DNA of 64,000 nucleotides from Lactifluus volemus (Eukaryota; Basidiomycota; Agaricomycetes; Russulales; Russulaceae), in assembly GCA_022376515.1 (NCBI GenBank), contig WTXI01000001.1, positions 992,001 through 1,056,000 on the forward strand, given 5' to 3'. Below the pieces are notes generated by a model that was not told the origin of the DNA, made no database searches, and saw only the letters and a program-made list of their open reading frames with translations. Position numbers and translations under genes: made by a program. Within the stretch, counting starts at the first letter, position 1. Each line of letters starts with the position of its first letter. This document shows positions 23,239-33,183 of the stretch, piece by piece.

Positions 23239-23653
23239 CGGTGTGAGAGTACAAAGTCGAGTAGGTTATCCACTCGCGGGCCGGTTTTCCGTCTGTTAAA
23301 AAGGGCATCTCTCTCTCATTTCTCTAAAACTACGGTAAATCAGGATCGTATCATAACACAAAGAGAACTGCAACTACGTCTTGGTATAAGTTTGACCCTG
23401 AACTGGGTGCGTGAAAGTTCATTCTATCATATCAAAGGCAACATAAACATTACTCATGGTTTCATCGTGGGAGAAAGGAAGAAGTAAAAAGGCTGGGAGA
23501 CATCCGCAGCTGTCTGAAGTGAGAAATCAAAAAAGAGGCGGAGGAAGGTGGAACGCTGTGCGGACGCAGGTGGAAAGTAAAGTAAGATATCCAAGAGATA
23601 CAATGTGAAAGTATGCCACAAGACGCGTATGCGTACATCATCGGCGTCCCGAG

Positions 23654-25862
23654 CTAGAGCGGGGTCATTCTTTTCGCGGGCATCCAAGAACGACTTTCCG
23701 CGTCAGAGGCGTCGCCGCCAGCGCTCCGCCGCCCGTTCAAGCCAAGACTAGGTCGTCCGATCCGGCTTTGAGAAAGTGAGGAGGGTACGTTGGGGGTAGG
23801 GAGCTTCGAATGACTACGGACAGTGACGTTTGAATGTGGAATTTGCGAGGGGGTTCTGCTGCTGGACGATTCTTTATGGGGTGGTGTGGACGAGGCGCTC
23901 GGTCTGAAAGTGGCTAAGGAGGGCAACTCGTGATGAAGAATGCCGCTATCAGACGTGAAACTCGCGTTCAAGGGGGAATCTCCTGCATTCGAACCTAGTG
24001 ACGATCGCTTGGAATAGGCACCGCCGAAGCTGGGACCACTGGGTCGCTTCAAACCAGTCACACCGGCAGTGGAAGGGTGCGCATATAGCCCAGCACTCGG
24101 AGGCGGAATAAATGTGGGTGTTGCCGGGCGCGAGGTGGGAGTTGGTATCGAACTAACAGTGGCAGTCGTGCTAACGCTGCTACGACCCTCGGTAGAAGTT
24201 GACAGCCGAGACTGTGGCCTTCTCGGTCCAGAAGATTGCACATTTTGGGATGGCACGTCCGGCGTGCCCAACGAGCCTGACTGAGACAATCTTGTGAGTG
24301 GAGCAAAGGTACGGAAACCAGTAGGGGGTGAAGGGCTGGACATTCTTCGATGGTCCCTATCTTTGGGTCTAGTAGGAGACGGCGAATCTTCCATGATGAG
24401 CACCCAACCAGAAGAATTACCCGCAGGCGTTCGCTTGCTCTCGTCGATCTCGGCAGCATTCCGGCCTCCGAGCGATAACCGCGTACGTTCATCTGCCGAT
24501 TTGGGGTTCATCGACTGACTGCTTCCTGCCGAGGAGAGACTTGTCGGTTTCGAGTTTGACGTTGACACGGTCGTGACAGGAGGATTAGGGCGACTCATGC
24601 TACCCATCCGCAGCCGTGGAACGCGCGTATGGATCTTCTGTTCTAGGTTCTTCACCTTTGCCCGCATTTCGGATACCATTTGCACACCTCGGCTTCTGGA
24701 GGTGGTGGTAACAGCACCATTGGTAGCTGTTCTTGGGGTGGTTGAAGAGCCAACAGTCTGTGAGGCGGAGCGGTTGGCAACAGTCCTTGGAGGAATGCGA
24801 GAGGGCGTGGTCAACGAAGGTAAAGTAGTAGATCTAGCCAAAGATGTCGGCGTCTGGATAATCTTATGACGGGGCAAGAATCCAGCGCGCTGAAGCAACA
24901 CGGACTGTCCTGATTCAGAGTCCGTGGATGACCTAGACGGTCTTGGCGCTTCCGGGAAAGGAAGATGTCCGGATTCTGGGGCGGAATCAGGTAGTTCGAG
25001 ACCAGGAGGAGGTTGGGTGTGTAGTAGGTCGTCATCGAGGGACTTGGACGCTTGATGGATAACAGATGAATCTTGGGACGGTATCGAAGCAATGACAGAG
25101 GGGTTGGGAACCTGTTTTGATGCACGAGCTTGTGACAACTGATCTCTCAGAACGGATACCTCCGCGTTGGAATCTATCAAGCTGTAAGAGATGGGCGGTA
25201 GAGCAGAGGACAGGTGGCGTACCTCGGAGTTCATCCTTTAGCCTCTGGCACTCCTCCTCGAGATGGGCTTTGTCGAGCAACTCGTGTTCGAGTAATATCT
25301 TCTCCTCGAGAGCTCGTGCGTACTTGGCCTCAACATCAGAGAGACTTGAAGCAACTGCGCGCTCGTTTCTCTCGAGGTCGTCGTTTCCCATCTCCAATTC
25401 GCGAAGCTGAACCTTGACTTTCTGGTTTTCTTGACGAAGGGAGTCGAGCTCACGTTGAAGAGAAGCCGTCGTGGTGTTATGATTAGTTTGAAGCGACATG
25501 AATTTCGACTGGGGTGAGAAGGATTAGAAGAATACTGGACGGGAACTAACAAGTTTGACGTGCCTTCCACGAGTCGCGTTCATTCTCTGCACGTTCAACC
25601 TTGACCTTGAGTTCCTGTTGGGCCTTTTCTGTTCTCTGAAGTTCCCGTTCTAGTTCCTCCTCGAGTTCTTTACTTGATTGATGAAAGTCATCGAGTTCAT
25701 TCTTGGTCTCTGCGAGCATCTCTGCGGCTTCATAGTACTTTGTCTTCCAATCTGTGAGGGATGATGATGAGGAGAAACTAAAATAAAGGCTTAGTGTGGC
25801 GCGTAGGTAAGTGGTTGAGAGGATGAGATTTACGCGATATGGTCGTCGTCAAGCTGGGCCAT
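23654..25862 (-). CDS. NudE/NDE1 nuclear distribution protein (dynein-LIS1 pathway)
   Basis: Coiled-coil adaptor that links LIS1 (NudF) to dynein. It starts at 25862 (MAQLDDDHIAF). The N-terminal 180 residues form one long coiled coil (LTDWKTKYYEAAEML, KELEEELERELQRTEK, QRELDSLRQENQKVK, ARALEEKILLEHELLDK). A Ser/Pro-rich tail of over 450 residues follows, with conserved islands KVKNLEQKIHTRVPRLRMGS and GWVLIMEDSPSP, ending at 23654. Introns are short. The second (25509-25563) has a GC donor (AAG then GCACGT), which joins DSWK to SKFMSLQTN in frame. An intron acceptor at TTGATAG joins ELR to DSNAEVSVL. No homopolymer break is needed. Length and organisation match basidiomycete NudE proteins. 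Confidence 0.9.
25509..25563 (-). other. GC-AG intron in NudE
   Basis: 55 nt intron with donor AAG|GCACGT and acceptor CCCCAG. It joins DSWK to SKFMSLQTN in phase 0. No GT donor in the vicinity restores the frame. Confidence 0.65.
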
Positions 25863-26069
25863 GATGTTTTCTTTCCGCAGTAGGTCTTTTGGGGAAAGAA
25901 CTGCGGTCATAGCAGGACCTGAATGGGTTGGTGAAGTGAAAGATGAGGTGAAGGTGAAGACTTGAGCCTGGCGGGCGGAAATGACTCTGAACGCGACACG
26001 CAGTCGTCTTGTTTGGGCAATGTTTGTTATCATGCTGCTAGCACTACCATGTACAGTACAGTACTACAC

Positions 26070-26822
26070 TCAAAGCCCTTCTGGTTTAGCACACTTTCGC
26101 TTCTCCACCTTACCCGTCTTTCGACATCGCATCTCCTGCCACGATACGGGCTCCATCGTTCCACCTACCGTCAATCATATTAGCACATCTCCGTTAATCA
26201 CCACGGTTTCACAAACCAGCTTCACTTGTGGCAAAAATGACTCCAAGGTCATTCCGCGCAGTAGTGATATAGTAGCTACGCGCATCTCCAAGAGAAATCT
26301 ATAGTTCAGTAGGTGAGGAAAGAATCATGTCAAATGGAACAGGTCTCTACCACCAGGCCTTTGATAACATCGCCACCTCGGAAACAATCTCCAACCTTGA
26401 TTTTGTCCTTTTCTGTCGCCCGGATATCTTGCACACGAATGACCCCCGTAAAGTCCTCACCGAGGGGTAGAGGTACACCGTCGACGACTGTGATTGAAAC
26501 TACAGCCTGCTGTGGAGAGAGTCTTGTGATGGAACCTAACACGACCGAATTCGGTGCAGGTGGATGTGGTTTAAGTTGGGGTATTGACAAAGTCTGTAGT
26601 AATTAGAAACACTCTCGAAAGGAAAGAAGATACGAACGGAGCCTTGTTGTAGGGGGTGCCAAGGAGACTGGCCCTAATCTCACCATTTATAGTGTACAAA
26701 CCAGTACCGAGCTGGAGTGTAGGCCCACGTGGAAGAGGAAAAGGTTGACCGGTAATAAGCAATCGGACTCGGAAGACATGACGGTTGATGGGCATTGTTT
26801 GGTTCTCTCCGAATGTTAACAT
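26070..26822 (-). CDS. CSL4: Exosome cap subunit CSL4 (EXOSC1)
   Basis: S1-domain cap subunit of the RNA exosome, acting in nuclear and cytoplasmic RNA decay and processing. It starts at 26822 (MLTFGENQTMPINRH). The N-terminal CSL4 domain reads GQPFPLPRGPTLQLGTGLY. The S1 fold contains VVLGSITRLSPQQAVVSI and VIRVQDIRATEKDKIKVGDC, and the end reads ISLGDARSYYITTARNDLG then MEPVSWQEM and a Lys-rich tail stopping at 26070. Exons 26298-26217 and 26164-26070 finish the protein after the donor at 26350. The first exon needs one more base at G5 26652-26656 for the splice to be in phase (giving QQGS then TLSIPQ). CSL4 is normally essential, so this is probably a sequence error. Divergent from PDH E2, with 67 bp between starts. 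Confidence 0.9.
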
Positions 26823-26889
26823 AACATAACCCGTTCAAGTTTTGCTCAGTAAATCGCTTGCCACGCCCGTCCTTTCTTCGTCTTTCGTC
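26823..26889. promoter_or_regulatory. 67 bp divergent inter-ATG region (CSL4 / PDH E2)
   Basis: Two well-identified housekeeping genes start 67 bp apart on opposite strands. A shared promoter is the simplest reading. Confidence 0.55.
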
Positions 26890-28491
26890 ATGTCTTCGTC
26901 ATCGCTAGCCCGCATCCTCTACAGAGGTACTTTCTCTTCTTTTACCTTCTTTTTTTTGATTTGCTATCCCCCATTCTAGGCCTTCACACTTCTGTTCGCC
27001 GTCATGCCCTCTCAAAAATGACAATGCCCGCGATGAGCCCGACGATGACAGAGGGCGGAATATCAGCCTGGAAGAAGGCAGAGGGGGAGTCTTTCACCTC
27101 TGGAGATGTCCTCCTTGAAATCGTAATGCGCATTTATGATATACCAATCCCTCATAACGCGTCTTTACAGGAAACCGACAAAGCGGTCATTGACGTTGAA
27201 GCACAAGATGATGGCATCCTTGCGAAGATTGTGGTACGTTGGAATGTTCTCATCTCATTCTCGTACCGTGTTCACTGTCCACGTCATAGGCTCAGGACGG
27301 GTCGAAGGGTGTCGCAGTCGGTAGCACTATCGCCATTCTTGCCGAAGAGGGCGACGACCTTTCTGGTGCTGCACAGTTGGCGCCAGTGCTGCCAACGAGA
27401 CAAGTTCTCCTCCCAAAGAGGAAAAGGCGTCTGAAGCCCCAAGGCACCGGAACCTTCAAAAGAGCCTTCGTCACCCAATACACCGTCGAAACCCGAGCTC
27501 TCGAAGGGTGACCGTATCTTTGCGTCCCCAATCGCCAAAAAAATAGCCCTGGAGCGTGGAATTCCTCTTTAAAAATCAAGGGGACAGGTCCCGACGGCCG
27601 AATTATCCGCGAGGATGTTGACAAGTACACACCGGAACCTGCTTTATCTACCGCCAGCCCGTCCGCAACAACAACGAGCCCATCTGCGGACTATGTGGAC
27701 ATTCCTTTGAGCAATATGCGCCGAACAATTGCTGCTCGTCTTGCAGAGTCGAAAGTCCAGTCACCTCATTACTACCTTACTATCGACATTCAGATGGATA
27801 AAGCACTCAAATTGCGTGAAGTGTTCAACAAATCCTTGGCCGAAAAAGGAGCAAAACTTAGTGTCAATGATTTCATTGTCAAAGCAGTGGCCAAGGCACT
27901 CGAGGACGTTCCAGAGGCCAATTCTGCCTGGCTGGGAGATATTATTCGGCAGTAAGTTTATCGACGCGGATCCTTTGGATGTTCTCTGCTGACATACTGC
28001 AATAGGTAAAGAAAGCTGACATATCGATTGCTGTGGCCACACCCACTGGACTGATTACACCTATCGTTAAAGACGTCGGCTCGAAGGGCCTTGCAACCAT
28101 ATCCGCAGAGGCAAAGGCACTTGCCAAGAAAGCTCGCGATGGCAAGTTGGCACCGCATGAATACCAGGTATATAATTCAATTCACACGGATTGCGCTCGG
28201 TCTGATAATACCTGTTATTTAGGGTGGCACGTTCACGATCTCCAACCTCGGCATGTATGACATTTCTCATTTCACCGCCATCATCAATCCACCTCAGTCA
28301 TGTATCCTTGCTGTTGGTTCGACCCAACCTACCCTCGTTCCCTCGGCAGAAGATGAACGTGGTTTCAAGACCGTGAACATAATGAAGGCTACCTTGAGCA
28401 GTGACCACCGTTCTGTGATGGTGCTCTTGGCGCCCGGTGGCTGACAGCTTTCAAGGGGTACCTGGAGAACCCACTGACGTTCATGCTTTGA
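26890..28491 (+). CDS. LAT1: Dihydrolipoyllysine acetyltransferase, PDH complex E2
   Basis: Mitochondrial matrix E2 core of pyruvate dehydrogenase, which transfers acetyl groups to CoA through a lipoyl-Lys arm. Exon 1 (26890-26936) and exon 2 encode the presequence, then the lipoyl domain [18 protein letters not shown] with the lipoylated site [15 protein letters not shown] (Lys of DKA). The E1/E3-binding domain follows ([35 protein letters not shown]). The catalytic domain has [43 protein letters not shown] and SSDHR, with the end [20 protein letters not shown] to TGA 28489-28491. Five one-base gaps are needed: 27383, 27437-27440, 27568-27575, 28005-28006 and 28414-28417. The last restores the catalytic DHRxxDG-type motif. 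The density of breaks is the highest in the window. The enzyme needs lipoate from the LIP5 gene nearby. Confidence 0.92.
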
Positions 28492-28727
28492 GCATCATGA
28501 AAAGCGATGAATCATCATCTCGTTGTCCTCGCATAGATTTTTATATTCATCACTTAGGTCCTAATTTTCATTCGTCCCGGCTGACGCCTATTAGTCACTA
28601 AGGTAGAGTTGTTTGTGTGATTCACTGGCCAGAGTCGACTTGAGGAACCAGAGGTGTTGGGTCACATGAAAGTCACGGGACACTGCGGGCAATTTACAAC
28701 CGCGCTTGTTACTCACTCTTTACTGCA

Positions 28728-30301
28728 ATGACAACGCGTACCCGTAGATCACCACTAAAGAAACCAGGTGCGAGCACCCCGTGCTCTCTTAATCATTAGA
28801 GCACATCCCTCAGCGGTTGCTGGTCACAGAAAGGCCCTATCTCGCCCTCGGGCTTGAGGGCTCCGCGAACAAGCTCGGTGCAGGGGTCATACGGCACGAG
28901 ACAGATGGATCATCGACAGTGCTTTCAAACATCCGACACACATATATCACACCCCCCGGGGAAGGTTTCCTTCCCCGTGATACGGCTGCGCATCATCGGC
29001 AGTGGGCCCTCAAAGTCATCGAGGATGCCATCGCAAAGTCGGGCGTCAGTATGAATGATTTGGACTGCATTTGCTATACAAAAGGTCGATTCCCCGTGTT
29101 ATTTGTGACACCGCGCAAGGTAGGGTAATTACCTGACTATTTGGCAAACGTCAGGACCTGGCATGGGAGCGCCGTTACAGTCCGTTGCCCTAGTTGCGCG
29201 CACATTATCCCTTCTGTACAACAAACCACTGGTTGGCGTGAACCACTGTATCGGTCGTAAGTCGCGTGCAGGACAAGACGACGTACGCAGGGGTTCTCCT
29301 GACTATGTTTAAACTAAAGATATCGAAATGGGTCGAGAGGTCACCGGTGCCCAGAACCCCGTCGTGCTCTACGTATCTGGCGGGAACACGCAGGTGATCG
29401 CATATTCGCGTCAATGCTATCGCATCTTTGGCGAGACGCTAGATATCGCGGTCGGGAACTGCTTGGATCGTTTCGCGCGAGTCATAAATCTCAGCAACGA
29501 TCCGAGTCCAGGGTACAATATCGAACAAGAAGCCAAAAAGTCTGTCTTGTCTTTTTTTTTATTTTTCGTTGTCGTTTCGCCTACGATTGACCAAACTATA
29601 AGGGGGAAGCGACTCGTGCTGTTGCCGTACACCACCAAAGGCATGGACGTCAGCCTGTCGGGCATCCTGACGGCCACAGAGGCACTGACGCGTGACAAGC
29701 GCTATCGAGCCGAAGAAAACGACAATGACCCGCCGGCGCGGCGGGCGACCGAGGGAGAAGAAGACTACTTTACCTCTGCAGATTTGTGTTTCTCGCTGCA
29801 AGAGACCGTCTTTGCTATGCTGGTCGAGATCACGGAACGAGCGATGGCCCACATTGGGAGCAAAGAAGTCCTGATCGTCGGCGGCGTTGGCTGTGGGCAG
29901 ATTCCTTTTCTCTCTCCGTTTAGTCCCTCCCCACATGAGACTAACCTATTCGTCTGTCTCTTACCGAAAAAAAAGGCAACCTCAGACTTCAGGAGATGAT
30001 GGGCATTATGGCTAACGAGCGAGGCGGAAATGTGTTTGCTACAGACGAGCGGTGAGTATTCTTGCGCTCTACTCCCTCGCATTTTCTGTTATTTATCGCG
30101 GGGCTGATACTAGCTTCTGCATTGACAATGGTATTATGATCGCTCAAGCCGGACTTTTGAGCATCGAATGGGGTTCCAAACTCCAATGGCGGAGAGTACT
30201 TGCACGCAAAGGTATGGGATTCACTCGCATCTCTAGAAAGATCATTACCCAAACCTTGAAAGATTTAGGACTGATGAAGTACATGTCCATGGAGAGCTTA
30301 A
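28728..30301 (+). CDS. KAE1: Kae1/OSGEP, catalytic subunit of the KEOPS t6A complex
   Basis: Cytosolic/nuclear ATPase of KEOPS that makes tRNA t6A37. Exons 28728-28767, 28830-29084, 29155-29256, 29320-29539, 29603-29892, 29976-30051, 30114-30211 and 30263-30301 total 1120 nt. With one base added at each of two breaks they encode 373 residues, normal for Kae1. Signatures are [16 protein letters not shown], the metal site [49 protein letters not shown] and [13 protein letters not shown]. The breaks lie at 30162 (expected [13 protein letters not shown]) and CC 30287-30288 (expected RTDEVHVPWRA then stop). The AN-K-L-G start marks Kae1 rather than the mitochondrial Qri7 type. The acceptor before 29976 is a poor A-rich tract. 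Converges with the GT8 gene with only 68 bp between. Confidence 0.93.
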
Positions 30302-30369
30302 TACGACATATGAGCTTGAATTGTTGCTATGGGATTATTCCCTTACTGTGGGCAGTACCCTACGTACTT

Positions 30370-31480
30370 CTAATTGGCAACATTTGCAAGAAGCAGTTTT
30401 CGTGTCTCGGGATCATCCCCCAGCTCGTCAATTAGCCTATCAAAACGTTCCCACCACCACCTATCCATCTCTGCAGATCATTGACACGGTCACCTTCCTG
30501 GACCCTTGCTTTCCATGGCTTGTCCGGGAGAATGTAATGAAGACATCGCACTTCTTCATCACGCCATAGGTTCTTGTGAATCACTCTCAGCGTCTTCAAC
30601 GCGTTGTAAACCCATGGTAGCGGTTTCCACCTCCCTTGGAAGAACGTAGCCAGGAGGTCTTGATCCGGGAAAGAAAAGGTGGGGACAAGCGGTGAGGTGC
30701 GAAGAAAATGAACGATCGATCCTGCCAGCGCTGCAGAGGGCGTGATGACGACGAGGCCCGAGTTGAGAAGGGTGTAAGGACGAGGGCTGGAAGGCTCTAT
30801 TGAAGCTGGCTGGGTATGGCCACCGGGGTGAACGATCGAGGTGTATGCACAATTCTCGGGGATCCTATATCGCGTTTATTTTTCGGCCAGAAGGTAGAAT
30901 CCGTGTAAAAGTGGCTCACCAGTCTTTCGGGTAATGAGCTAGTTTTCTAGGGTTGCAGGCACACACATGGGCCGCTGCTATCCAGTCCGGAGGTAAATCG
31001 AGCTCCATCAGTTCATCCATGTTGCGCATAACAATCATGTCAGAGTCCAAGAGCACAACTCGCTTAAGCGAAACTCGGGCTCAACCATCAAGCTTTCGAC
31101 AAGGAGGCATTGAGAGGACTTACATCGTATTCGACCAACTCAAAAGCCCTTACAGCGCATGAAACCGACCAGTCAGGGGCGCTTTATCTAACCGACATCT
31201 CATGCAAGTTATCTCACCTTAATTTCGACCACGTGTCTGCGAATCGTTCATCAAGCTCAGCGAGGACATGTCCATGCTCAGGCTGCAATGGTTGGATCTC
31301 TCTGAACTGGATATTATGACGAATGAGAGCGTCTTTGGTTGCTCGCGGCAGTGACGGCGTGGTAAGAAGAATCAACGGGTATTGGGACTGAACTGACTTG
31401 AACGAGTAGTGGAGAGTCAAAGCACCGGCAAGGTATGAATCTTTAGTCAACAGCGAAACGTACGCTGCCTTTGTTGACAT
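30370..31480 (-). CDS. GT8-family glycosyltransferase (glycogenin/galactinol-synthase-like)
   Basis: Nucleotide-sugar transferase of the GT8 fold. It starts at 31480 (MSTKAAYVSLLTKDSYL), where the alternative upstream Met adds an unrelated leader. Landmarks are AGALTLHYSFKSVQSQYPL, PLQPEHGHVLAELDERF, the metal-binding LDSDMIVMRNMDEL (DSD), LLNSGLVVITPSAA, FPDQDLLATFF, HYILPDKPWK and a Trp-rich end (WWWERFDRLIDEL). One frame break at CC 30460-30461 near the C-terminus is repaired by one added base, giving the stop at 30370-30372. Substrate and acceptor are unknown. Fungal homologues are often cytosolic, and no signal anchor is visible here. It is tail-to-tail with KAE1. Confidence 0.85.
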
Positions 31481-31771
31481 GGATACACAAATTCTTGTAA
31501 TGAGAGAGAGAAAGCAACTGATCCCGGGTTGTGCCGAAATCAGCCCCGACGGAAGCAACACATATGGCGGCGAAACGAGCCCTTCCCACACGGACATGTA
31601 CACCGAACGCAGACAACATATGATTAGTGAATTGTCGCCGTTCAAAGATGAAACCAGTTGCCAGGAGGGCATAGCGGGTCCCATACCCGTAATTGTGTAT
31701 GCATCGTATATGTACTACATTTCATGGCATAACAAGGATACGGAACGTCAGACTGATCGAAGCGACGAATT

Positions 31772-32153
31772 TTAGCGGAGGCGGCTGGGTAAAGCAATGG
31801 TTATATAAAACAGACACAAGAACGCTAACGATACACATACCGTGCCTCACGCTCACTCTCTAAGAGAGCCAAGATATCTTCCTGTCGTACTGGACCTTTC
31901 ACGTTCCGGATGATAGTTCGCGTTGTATCATCCAGGAACTCTACGCGAACCTGCGTGACACCTCCTCGAGAGCCGGTACGCCCGAGGACCTGCAACGAGT
32001 AGCGTGATGCGCATCAGAAAAGTATACGCCAAATGGCACAGAGAAAAGAGGACCTTGATAACACGGGCAAGTTTTACTGGGGCTTTTGATGAATCCTGGT
32101 TTTTCAGTTGTAAGGACGTGTCAAGACTTTTCATCAGAAAAAAAGGATACCAT
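31772..32153 (-). CDS. RPS28: 40S ribosomal protein S28 (eS28)
   Basis: Small-subunit ribosomal protein. Complement exons 32151-32153 (ATG only), 32054-32095, 31841-31989 and 31772-31784 total 207 nt and 68 residues, the normal eS28 length. The protein reads [47 protein letters not shown] and [15 protein letters not shown], nearly invariant across eukaryotes. The acceptors and donors are canonical, and the last coding exon is 13 nt. Splitting the start codon from the body by an intron is common in ribosomal protein genes and agrees with the SLX9 gene in this window. No frame break. Confidence 0.95.
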
Positions 32154-32430
32154 TGTTTTTGTGAAAGAGACGACGAGGATGAACGCGGGCAAGACAAAAG
32201 TCGGTTTAGTGTGGATGGTTGTCCACCAGACATCGAATCAAAGTTCAGATAAATAAAGTTCAACCACAGGTTCGGGAATAACCGATCCACAGGGGCTTAC
32301 CCGATTCAGCAATTCAGCAGACAGCCTCAGGTTGTAATGAACTATTATTACGACGCCTCAAATGAATGTTTCTAAGAAAAAAATGATTGGGGGCTGGTAA
32401 ATGGAGAGTGATACGTATTAGAGATGGAAT
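32154..32430. other. 5' region of RPS28
   Basis: Upstream of the RPS28 start codon on the minus strand. No other gene is supported. A TTTTTTT/pyrimidine-rich stretch on the coding strand near the ATG resembles the leaders of ribosomal protein genes. No proven sites. Confidence 0.3.
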
Positions 32431-32559
32431 AAATGAAGCTAGAAATGTTCAAGCCGGACAAATCGAATGGCGTGGCACAAACTTCTACTACTTCGTTAGA
32501 TGTTTGCGCGCAATACTGTGAAATCATATGGTACTTGAAAATGCGGGTTCAACGATCAA

Positions 32560-33183
32560 AAGTATATGTCCTTTCTGCGCCGAATCGAGTGGATTTAGCC
32601 TTGCGAAGCTTGACCCCCACATTCTGCACCGCGCGATCGACATGTCGCGCCGCCTGCTGCTTCGACAAAAGACAGTTAAATATAACGAAGGTCAGGTATG
32701 CCATCACGCACTGTTAGGAAGAGGCCCATCCTAAACATGCTGCTGTACCTAGGGAATGGATCCTTTTCCTGGACACGAACGCTCGGCAAACCAACATCAA
32801 GTGTATGATCACTGAGCGGTGAAGGAAAGCGAAAATCCGACGGTGGTGACAGGGAAAGCGGCGACTGTAAATCGTGATATTTCCGTGGGTTACAGAACGA
32901 TGAGAACACTGGGACGTACCGAAGGTGCTGTATCCCAGCCCGCATAGTAGTCGACAGAGTCGAATATGGGGGTCAATGGCTAGAGGAGACAGCAGTGAGT
33001 TTGTGGGACATAACGGTTTAAACAATTTACTCTGTGATGGGTCGCCACGAGAGGCTTTTTGAAGTGCTCCTGCTTGCTATTGAGCGAAGGCCAGAAGAGA
33101 TAGGTGTCATAGTCTTCGTCTCGGGCCTCCAAAGAAAATGGGAAAGTTCCATTGCTGGCTGGACCGTACTCGCGCTTGGTCAT
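32560..33183 (-). CDS. Small multi-exon protein of unknown function
   Basis: A minus-strand gene is suggested by three segments joined by plausible GT-AG introns. The start at 33183 gives MTKREYGPASNGTFPFSLE followed by YDTYLFWPSLNSKQEHFKKP. Exon 2 (about 33000-32930) gives PLTPIFDSVDYYAGWDTAPS. A last stretch near 32690-32560 gives KQQAARHVDRAVQNVGVK and KSTRFGAERTYTFDR. I do not recognise it. Aromatic-rich segments and a basic C-terminal stretch suggest a small conserved organellar or membrane-proximal protein, but this is inference. Exon limits in the 3' half are uncertain. The end coordinate is approximate. Confidence 0.45.

Noticed and set aside
25140..25240. Apparent frame break in NudE after ELR
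   Set aside because: Using the TTGATAG acceptor gives an in-frame join to DSNAEVSVL; no sequence error is needed.
30150..30301. Programmed ribosomal frameshifting in KAE1 and similar genes
   Set aside because: Breaks occur in many unrelated genes at varied sequences without a common slippery site; a deletion error is simpler.
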